The position numbers and the translations under genes are program-made. A stretch of DNA of 5,756 nucleotides from Pseudomonadota bacterium (GTDB lineage Bacteria > Desulfobacterota > Desulfobulbia > Desulfobulbales > JAGXFP01). The notes beneath the pieces were generated by a model that did not search any database, was not told the DNA's origin, and was given only the letters and a program-made list of their open reading frames with translations. The stretch lies in contig DAOVJK010000214.1 of the NCBI GenBank assembly GCA_030673265.1, positions 1-5,756 on the forward strand. Reading direction: 5' to 3'. Shown in pieces: positions 1 through 4,471 of this stretch (its first letter is position 1; each line of letters starts with the position of its first letter).

Positions 1-540
1 CGCCTCGGATGCCGGGAAATCCACAAGAAGTCCCTGAAGAAGCCCCTTGCCGCGAATTTCCTTAATAGATGGAAATTCTTCTGCAAGTCCCTTAAGGCAC
101 GAATGCAGATAATTCCCCTTTTGTGTCACATCTCTCAGAAAATTACTGTCGCTGATAATATCAAACACCCCGCATGCCACACCGGTCACAAAATGATTGC
201 CGCCGAATGTGGATGCATGCTCACCGGGTTTGATCTGTGGAACGACACGTGATCCCGCAACAACAGCGCCTATTGGTAATCCCCCTGCGAGAGGTTTTGC
301 CAGTGTCATCAGATCTGGTATTATGCCATAATGCTCGTGGGCGTAAAGTTTACCGGTTGAGGAAAAAACCATCTGTATTTTTGCGCCTGTTTCCGCCTCA
401 TAGGTAGCAACGATCTTCTCCATTGCCCCCATGAAGTTGGCGGCAACCGCGACCATCGGGGCCGCATTCTCCTCTGCGCCAAGAGGTGTGGCAGATAATG
501 CCAGCAATAAAAACGCTATTTTTACGGCAATGGTTTTCAT
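1..540 (-). CDS. Chimeric open frame: ModA N-terminus joined to ArgD-type aminotransferase (runs off left edge)
   Basis: The frame is open for 180 codons from the ATG at 540 to the left edge. Residues 1-22 look like a Sec signal peptide (Lys-rich start, IAFLLLALSA core, cleavage near PLGA|EE). Residues about 29-67 match periplasmic molybdate-binding ModA: VAVAANFMGAMEKI, then SSTGKLYA, where ModA normally continues Gln-Ile. From residue 68 it is instead a class-III, PLP-dependent aminotransferase of the acetylornithine (ArgD) type: HEHYGIIPDLMTLAKPLAGG with the expected Schiff-base lysine at K82, then EHASTFGGN (107-115) and EIRGKGLLQG (161-170). The ArgD N-terminal half and the ModA C-terminal half are both missing. 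The ATG overlaps the modE stop (ATGA), and the nearest purine-rich site is weak and distant, which suggests translational coupling to modE. A secreted aminotransferase half makes no functional sense, so I infer a misassembly or a recombination scar. Each half is identified with high confidence; the fused product is doubtful. Confidence 0.8.
   Translation of the reverse strand, partial: MKTIAVKIAFLLLALSATPLGAEENAAPMVAVAANFMGAMEKIVATYEAETGAKIQMVFSSTGKLYAHEHYGIIPDLMTLAKPLAGGLPIGAVVAGSRVVPQIKPGEHASTFGGNHFVTGVACGVFDIISDSNFLRDVTQKGNYLHSCLKGLAEEFPSIKEIRGKGLLQGLLVDFPASEA
340..357 (-). other. ModA/ArgD junction, shared Thr-Gly-Lys-Leu-Tyr-Ala segment
   Basis: These 18 bases encode T62-A67 of the chimeric frame. 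TGKLYA fits the ModA motif (STGKLYA followed by Gln-Ile) and equally the ArgD motif (GRTGKLYAHEHYG). Upstream residues are only ModA-like and downstream residues only ArgD-like, so the switch lies in or next to this stretch. If the ModA gene continued with a CAG codon and the ArgD gene had a matching third base before the Thr codon, the identical stretch could reach about 21 bases. That is long enough to mislead a short-k assembly graph or to serve as microhomology for recombination. Confidence 0.8.
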
Positions 541-932
541 GTTTTTTTTGCCAATCCATCCTGCGACAGGCCTGTTTCCTTTGCCAGAAATTCATAGAGC
601 CTGTCCATGACGGTCCGGAAATGTTTGATCGCTTGTTTACCGGCCACGGTAAGTTTCGTACCGCCGCCGCCCTTGCCGCCGGCGGCTGTTTTAATCAACG
701 GTTCGGGAGCCTGGCGGTTCATGGAATCAACCAGATCCCAGGCATGTTTATAAGACATCTCCATTGATCTAGCGGCCTTGGAGATGGAACCAAACTCATT
801 AATTCTCTCCAGAAGCACCACCCGGCCATAGCCAAGAAAGGTGCCTTCTTCGCCCTCAAGCCAGATGCGGGCTTTCCACTTGTAGGCCGCCTTACGGTTG
901 ACGATATTTTTGCCTTTATTTATTTCATTCAT
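537..932 (-). CDS. modE: ModE-type molybdate-responsive regulator, DNA-binding domain only
   Basis: This 131-residue cytoplasmic protein matches the N-terminal winged helix-turn-helix of ModE. Residues 18-30 (YKWKARIWLEGEEG area) and 33-45 form the family opening. Residues 49-72 (SISKAARSMEMS followed by YKHAWDLVDSMN) are the helix-turn-helix, and 79-102 hold the wing with a glycine-rich GGKGGGG turn before TKLTVAG. The two C-terminal molbindin (MOP) domains that bind molybdate in E. coli ModE (about 260 residues in total) are absent, so how metal is sensed is not visible. ATG 932 is the only usable start before the conserved domain, which begins near residue 17. No Shine-Dalgarno sequence precedes it, and a ModE-like operator ends five bases upstream. 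The stop overlaps the modA start by four bases, giving a modE-modA transcription unit that I infer is autoregulated by molybdate supply. Confidence 0.88.
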   Translation of the reverse strand: MNEINKGKNIVNRKAAYKWKARIWLEGEEGTFLGYGRVVLLERINEFGSISKAARSMEMSYKHAWDLVDSMNRQAPEPLIKTAAGGKGGGGTKLTVAGKQAIKHFRTVMDRLYEFLAKETGLSQDGLAKKT

Positions 933-936
933 AATT

Positions 937-960
937 CGTTATATACATAAGAATATAACG
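937..960. promoter_or_regulatory. Candidate ModE operator (24-bp perfect inverted repeat)
   Basis: Two perfect 8-base arms, CGTTATAT at 937-944 and ATATAACG at 953-960, flank an 8-base spacer. The arm sequence and the 8-8-8 spacing match the E. coli modA operator bound by ModE, which has a CGTTATAT left arm and a near-identical right arm. The site lies directly in front of modE itself, between the candidate -35 and -10 hexamers, so bound protein would block RNA polymerase. Family knowledge predicts repression by molybdate-loaded ModE. Because this ModE lacks molbindin domains, ligand control here is an inference. Confidence 0.8.
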
Positions 961-966
961 CAACAA
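938..966 (-). promoter_or_regulatory. Candidate sigma70-type promoter of modE-modA
   Basis: Reading the minus strand, TTGTTG (966-961) is followed after exactly 17 bases by TATAAC (943-938). Both are good matches to -35 and -10 hexamers. The spacer is almost entirely the ModE-like inverted repeat. The expected transcription start falls at about 931-933, on or next to the modE ATG, which would explain the missing Shine-Dalgarno sequence by a leaderless mRNA. The pattern was found by eye and no start site is demonstrated. Confidence 0.5.
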
Positions 967-1006
967 CAAGATATTTTTATATTTATTAGTTAAGGTCCCG
1001 CTTTTT

Positions 1007-1318
1007 CTACAACGTTATCTTGGCAATCGGCCCTACATAGATGACCGGCTCGATCCCCAGTTTTTTCAGTTCTGCGGCCGGCCTGGCGCCGATTCGGTTA
1101 CAATAGAGCCGATCGCAGTCGGTTAATTTGCTGCTAATCGCCTCAAATTTATAGCTATTGAATTCATGACTCTTATCCCCGTCCGAAAAAGCCGCGACAA
1201 CCCTGATGTCCAGAAACATCGGGCTGGCGCCGTCAATCTTATAGATCAGGAAACGCTCGGCCCGGCCGAAGTGCTCATCGACATTGATCATGTCTGTGGA
1301 AACTATCGCTACCTGCAT
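1007..1318 (-). CDS. nifX: NifX-family (dinitrogenase iron-molybdenum cofactor binding) protein
   Basis: This single-domain cytoplasmic protein of 103 residues belongs to the NifX/NafY/NifB-C-terminal family, whose members bind NifB-co or other FeMo-co precursors and carry them between NifB, NifEN and the apo-nitrogenase. It opens with the family beta-strand MQVAIVSTD. Residues 13-20 (VDEHFGRA) carry the signature histidine (H16) implicated in cofactor binding in relatives, and 76-97 (RIGARPAAELKKLGIEPVIYV area) form the usual C-terminal part. Cys68 and Cys73 are additional possible ligands. ATG 1318 is supported by AAGGAG at 1332-1327 with an 8-base spacer. It lies 169 bp downstream of nifB and could be the last gene of the nif unit. 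No clear terminator separates it from the modE promoter. The family is secure, but nifX is used loosely because many paralogues exist. Confidence 0.8.
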   Translation of the reverse strand: MQVAIVSTDMINVDEHFGRAERFLIYKIDGASPMFLDIRVVAAFSDGDKSHEFNSYKFEAISSKLTDCDRLYCNRIGARPAAELKKLGIEPVIYVGPIAKITL

Positions 1319-1418
1319 CCCATCTTCTCCTTTTAATTATCACTTTGAAAATTCCTGCCACCCAGATGATAAAGTCAAAATGTTTCACCAGTCACGGGGC
1401 CGCAGAGCCAAGGAAGCA

Positions 1419-1449
1419 GGGGGCGGCCATATCGGGGGATGCCGCCCCC
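1419..1449 (-). other. GC-rich hairpin in the nifB-nifX gap
   Basis: A perfect 9-base inverted repeat, GGGGGCGGC at 1419-1427 and GCCGCCCCC at 1441-1449, encloses a 13-base loop. On the minus-strand transcript it would fold strongly about 40-70 bases after the nifB stop. No run of U follows, so it is not a textbook intrinsic terminator. It may mark an mRNA processing or stability site, or a weak attenuator before the NifX gene. Confidence 0.45.
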
Positions 1450-1477
1450 CTGATGACGCCGGTGGTTCAACTCCTCA

Positions 1478-1495
1478 GCGGCTGAAATCAGCCGC
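1478..1495. other. Palindrome spanning the nifB stop codon
   Basis: GCGGCTGA and TCAGCCGC form an 18-base symmetric sequence with a two-base AA centre. The nifB TGA (1490-1488) lies in one arm. In RNA it would make a tight stem with a very small loop. It lies next to the larger GC hairpin and has no U run. Possible roles are mRNA 3'-end protection or none. Confidence 0.35.
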
Positions 1496-2921
1496 AACCA
1501 CTGCCGGTCCCGGAACAACCGCCCTCGGCGCAGGATTCCCGGCGCCCCTTGTAGGCATTGACATCCTGACCTGCATAAATGGCCCCTAAACCCTCTTCGA
1601 TAAAACCATTCATCACTGCTACCTTAACGCCCGACTCTTTCAGCAGGGTTTCAGGGGTCTCGCCGATGCTGCTGGTCAAAAGAGCCCGACAATCCCCGAG
1701 AAGTCTGGTCAGGGCGGTCCAGCGCCTAACCCCTCCGCCTGCCTTGGGGGCCTGCCGTTCAGCAACCAGCCGGAAACCGTCCCCCGCCTGTTCCCAGATC
1801 TGCAGTTGGTTGGCTTCACCGAGATGCTGGTTGACCAGCACCCCCTCGTTGGTGCAGACCGCCACATAGGGCCGGGTAATGCCCTCGACCTTGGGCAGGG
1901 TAGCGCAGGCCGACAGGCAGCTCCGGAATTCTTCGGTCTTGTCGTCATCGAGCAGGCCCACCGCATCGGCCCGGCACCTTGTACAGTGCCGCATCTGGGG
2001 CAGGTATTTTTCGGCCATATTGCGAATCTCGGCCATCTGTTTTTTGCCTGGCTGGGGCAGTTCGCCGAAGGGGGTGCCGACGTTGGGAAACATCGCCATG
2101 CAGTTAAGGAGATCGACCCCCAGCTCCTTCATCTTGGCGGCAATCGGCTCGACATGATAATCGTTGATGCCGGGGATGATGATGGTATTGATCTTGACCG
2201 TAATGCCATGTTTCTTGAGTTTGGCAATGGCGGCCAGCTGTCTTTCCAGCAATAATTGCGCGCCCTGCACCCCGTGATAAACGATCTTGCCGTCCTGGAC
2301 GAACTTGTAAATTTTTGCCCCGATCTCCGAATCGACCGCGTTGACCGTGATGGTCACATGGGAAACGTTCAGTTGGGCCAGCTCCTCAATATAAGGGCCG
2401 ATCGCCAGGCCATTTGAGGCCAGGCAAAGAATGGTCTCCGGGAATCTTTCATTGATCAGCCGCATGGTGGTCATGGTCTCTTCCGGATTGGCAAAAGGGT
2501 CCCCAGGTCCGGCAATGCCGGCCACCGAGATCCGCGGCTCTTTCTCAAGGACCTTCTCCATGTAAACCAGGGCCTGATCAGGCGAAAGAATGGTACTGGT
2601 CACTCCGGGCCGCGACTCGTTGACGCAGTCGTATTTGCGGTTACAGAAGTTGCATTGGATATTACATTTCGGCGCCACCGGCAGATGAACCCGGCCGAAC
2701 TGACCCTTGACCTTGGCATTGAAACATGGGTGTTTGTAAAAGCGATCGGCTGCGGCCACAGCTGCTTTGTTATCGATCTTCCTGCATACAGAAGTATTGC
2801 GAAAAGAACTCTGCCGCGCGTCTGCACCAGCCTCCAATCGCTTTCCCTTGTGGGATGAGATGGATTTACCGGCAGTTCCATATGCCACTTCTTCGCTTGG
2901 CCAAATTTCCGAGGTTGTCAT
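1488..2921 (-). CDS. nifB: NifB, radical-SAM NifB-co synthase with C-terminal NifX-like domain
   Basis: NifB fuses [4Fe-4S] units and inserts carbide from S-adenosylmethionine to make NifB-co, the 8Fe-9S-C core of FeMo-co, which passes to NifEN. The 477 residues show HPC (64-66), the radical-SAM CxxxCxxC triad (C86, C90, C93) in APKCNIQCNFCNRKYDC, then NESRPG (101-106), GIAGPGDPFANP (135-146) and the late C313/C316 pair in HCTRCRADAVG, typical of full NifB. Residues about 351-458 form a NifX-like domain (YVAVCTNEG; H366 in VNQHLGEA). The last 15 residues are Gly/Cys-rich (C464, C469, C476). Residues 1-60 are poorly conserved in style. ATG 2921 has AAAGGA at 2935-2930, eight bases upstream. 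It lies 191 bp after nifN, separated by an inverted-repeat element. The length suits the fused NifB-NifX architecture. Confidence 0.96.
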   Translation of the reverse strand: MTTSEIWPSEEVAYGTAGKSISSHKGKRLEAGADARQSSFRNTSVCRKIDNKAAVAAADRFYKHPCFNAKVKGQFGRVHLPVAPKCNIQCNFCNRKYDCVNESRPGVTSTILSPDQALVYMEKVLEKEPRISVAGIAGPGDPFANPEETMTTMRLINERFPETILCLASNGLAIGPYIEELAQLNVSHVTITVNAVDSEIGAKIYKFVQDGKIVYHGVQGAQLLLERQLAAIAKLKKHGITVKINTIIIPGINDYHVEPIAAKMKELGVDLLNCMAMFPNVGTPFGELPQPGKKQMAEIRNMAEKYLPQMRHCTRCRADAVGLLDDDKTEEFRSCLSACATLPKVEGITRPYVAVCTNEGVLVNQHLGEANQLQIWEQAGDGFRLVAERQAPKAGGGVRRWTALTRLLGDCRALLTSSIGETPETLLKESGVKVAVMNGFIEEGLGAIYAGQDVNAYKGRRESCAEGGCSGTGSGCG

Positions 2922-2926
2922 GGTAG

Positions 2927-2986
2927 TTATCCTTTGTCTGAATTATTCTCAGGCTGCTGATTTTTGTTTATTTCCTCTAAAGCCAT
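2927..2986 (-). CDS. Possible 19-codon upstream ORF before nifB
   Basis: A short frame starts at ATG 2986-2984, within the end of the inverted-repeat element, and encodes MALEEINKNQQPENNSDKG. It stops at TAA 2929-2927, so its last codons lie on the nifB Shine-Dalgarno sequence (AAAGGA, 2935-2930). The peptide is hydrophilic and rich in Asn, Gln and Glu, with no recognisable family. Its own ribosome site is weak (only CCGGA directly before the ATG). It may be chance, or it may couple translation into nifB. Confidence 0.15.
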   Translation of the reverse strand: MALEEINKNQQPENNSDKG

Positions 2987-3113
2987 TCCGGAGTTCAGCC
3001 GGGTTGGGACCGCGAAGACAAATGAGCAGGCGGCGACGAGGCGGTACAATTAGTCCGTCGAGGAGCCGCGCAATTTAGCCGACACTGGTATCAACCCCGC
3101 TGGACTCCGGAAT
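2985..3113. repeat. 129-bp intergenic element with 22-bp terminal inverted repeats
   Basis: The left arm 2985-3006 (beginning ATTCCGGAGT) and the right arm 3092-3113 (ending ACTCCGGAAT) are inverted copies with 20 of 22 positions matching. The interior holds an imperfect stem (GCGGC 3030-3034 with GCCGC 3065-3069; GACG 3035-3038 with CGTC 3056-3059). It also holds a degenerate direct repeat (CGACGAGG...CAATTAGTCCG at 3034-3057 and CGTCGAGG...CAATTTAGCCG at 3056-3081). The element starts at the last base of the nifN stop codon and ends 63 bp before nifB. There is no internal ORF of note, no U tract and no clear target-site duplication. It resembles a MITE or REP-like palindromic element; an mRNA-processing structure within the nif transcript is the alternative. 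Confidence 0.6.
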
Positions 3114-4471
3114 TACATGTATGAGTAGCCGACTGGGGAAGCATCCTGCTTCACCTGGATCATGGCATTGACGATCAGGTCGAACAGTTGCTGGGCCCCC
3201 TCGTAACCGATATGGAGGATGCGCTGGCCACCGATCCGATCATGGATGGGAAAACCGACCCGGATCAGAGGGATTTCCAGTTTTCGGGCCACCGCATAAC
3301 CTTTGCTGTGCCCAATAATCAGATCAGGCCCAAGTTCCGCAGCCCGCTCACCGATCTCGTGAAAATCACAATCTTCATAGGTTTCCGGGGCAACTTCGCA
3401 AAGACCATCGGTGACGGCAGCCACTGCTTCCTGCAGCCTGCCGCTCTTGCCGCCGGACGCGCAGAGCACCGGCTGGACGCCGATCTCGGCCAGGAAACCG
3501 GCCAGTCCGACCACCAGATCCTCTTCACCGTAGAGCACCGCTCTTTTACCAAAGACATACTTGTGGCCATCGACCAGGCTGTCGATCAACCGGCCCCGGC
3601 TACCCTGATAGCGCGCCGGGATATCCCTGCCTGACAGCTCCTCAAGGATGGCCATAAAACGGTCGGTAGCCTTAACGCCGATCGGCAGTCCGAGGGAAAA
3701 GTTTTTCACCTCAAAGGCTTCTTTAAGAAATGCGCCCGGGGTGGCCCCCTCAATCAAGGTATCGCCAAATTCAATTGTGGCCTTGGCGCCGCTCATCGTG
3801 CGGATCTCGTCAAGCGGGGTGCCACCCTCAGGGATCAGCTGATATTCATCCAGGGCCGGCCCGTCTAAAGTATCGGAGATATCCGGCAGGATAGTGGCCG
3901 CAATATCAAAGGCACCGGTAATCTCTTTTAGCAGCCGGAGGTCGGCGGCGGAGAGAAACCCCGGCAGGATATTGAGCCGGCCATTGGCCAGGGACTTCCG
4001 GCAAATAGTCTTAACTACGCTGGCCACTGCGGCGTGAAATCCTTCCATATGGGTTCCCGAATAGCTCGGGGTCGAGACCTGCACCAGAACCGGCATTTCT
4101 TGATCGGCCGGGACCTCTTGCCGGTATTCATAAAGGATCGTGTTGAGATCATCGCCAATGGTCTCGGTCAGACAGGTGGTGGCGATGCCGACCATCCTGG
4201 GACGGTACTTGGCGGTGACGTTCTGCAAACCCTGCTTGAGGTTGGCACTGCCGCCGTAAATCGCATTTTTTTCACCAAGCGATGAAGAGGCGATATCGAT
4301 CGGTTCATTAAAGTGGCTGATGATGTAGCGCCGCATATAGGTGGCGCAACCCTGGGAGCCGTGCAGGTAGGGAACCGTCCCCTCGATGCCGCGAAAGGCC
4401 AGGCAGGCCCCCAGCGGTTTGCACAATTTGCAGGCATTGGTCGTAGATGTGTACTTAGGCATATTGGTCAT
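3113..4471 (-). CDS. nifN: NifN, beta subunit of the NifEN cofactor-maturation scaffold
   Basis: NifN pairs with NifE as an alpha2-beta2 complex resembling nitrogenase MoFe protein, on which NifB-co is converted to FeMo-co. The 452 residues open with NACKLCKPLGACLAFRGIEG. HGSQGCATYMRRY (37-49) follows, where C42 corresponds to A. vinelandii NifN Cys44, a ligand of the NifEN [4Fe-4S] cluster. ISHFNEPIDIASSS (51-64), GIATTCLTETIGDD (95-108) and the C-terminal SPVGYSYM are typical of NifN in anaerobes. C17, C42 and C100 align by motif with the three P-cluster cysteines of NifK. I call NifN, not NifK, from the ATYMRRY/EPIDIASSS segment and the NifE neighbour. ATG 4471 overlaps the nifE stop by four bases and has AAGGAG at 4483-4478, six bases upstream. 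The stop is TAA at 3115-3113. Confidence 0.94.
   Translation of the reverse strand: MTNMPKYTSTTNACKLCKPLGACLAFRGIEGTVPYLHGSQGCATYMRRYIISHFNEPIDIASSSLGEKNAIYGGSANLKQGLQNVTAKYRPRMVGIATTCLTETIGDDLNTILYEYRQEVPADQEMPVLVQVSTPSYSGTHMEGFHAAVASVVKTICRKSLANGRLNILPGFLSAADLRLLKEITGAFDIAATILPDISDTLDGPALDEYQLIPEGGTPLDEIRTMSGAKATIEFGDTLIEGATPGAFLKEAFEVKNFSLGLPIGVKATDRFMAILEELSGRDIPARYQGSRGRLIDSLVDGHKYVFGKRAVLYGEEDLVVGLAGFLAEIGVQPVLCASGGKSGRLQEAVAAVTDGLCEVAPETYEDCDFHEIGERAAELGPDLIIGHSKGYAVARKLEIPLIRVGFPIHDRIGGQRILHIGYEGAQQLFDLIVNAMIQVKQDASPVGYSYM

Noticed and set aside
398..595. 65-codon minus-strand frame overlapping modE and modA
   Set aside because: It is out of frame with both recognised proteins across their overlap and has no recognisable features.
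961..1006. Intrinsic terminator between the NifX gene and the modE promoter
   Set aside because: The stretch is A/T-rich with only weak self-complementarity and no GC stem followed by a U run.
1345..1360. Sigma54-like site (TGGCAGG then AATT then TTCAA on the minus strand) before the NifX gene
   Set aside because: The -24 GG part is good and the position is suitable, but the essential GC at -12 is missing, so I do not annotate a promoter.
1806..2255. 149-codon plus-strand open frame opposite nifB
   Set aside because: It is a shadow of the GC-rich nifB codons on the other strand, with low-complexity composition and no recognisable family.
2985..3113. Integron attC site
   Set aside because: The ends do not carry the RYYYAAC/GTTRRRY core boxes and there is no gene cassette structure around it.
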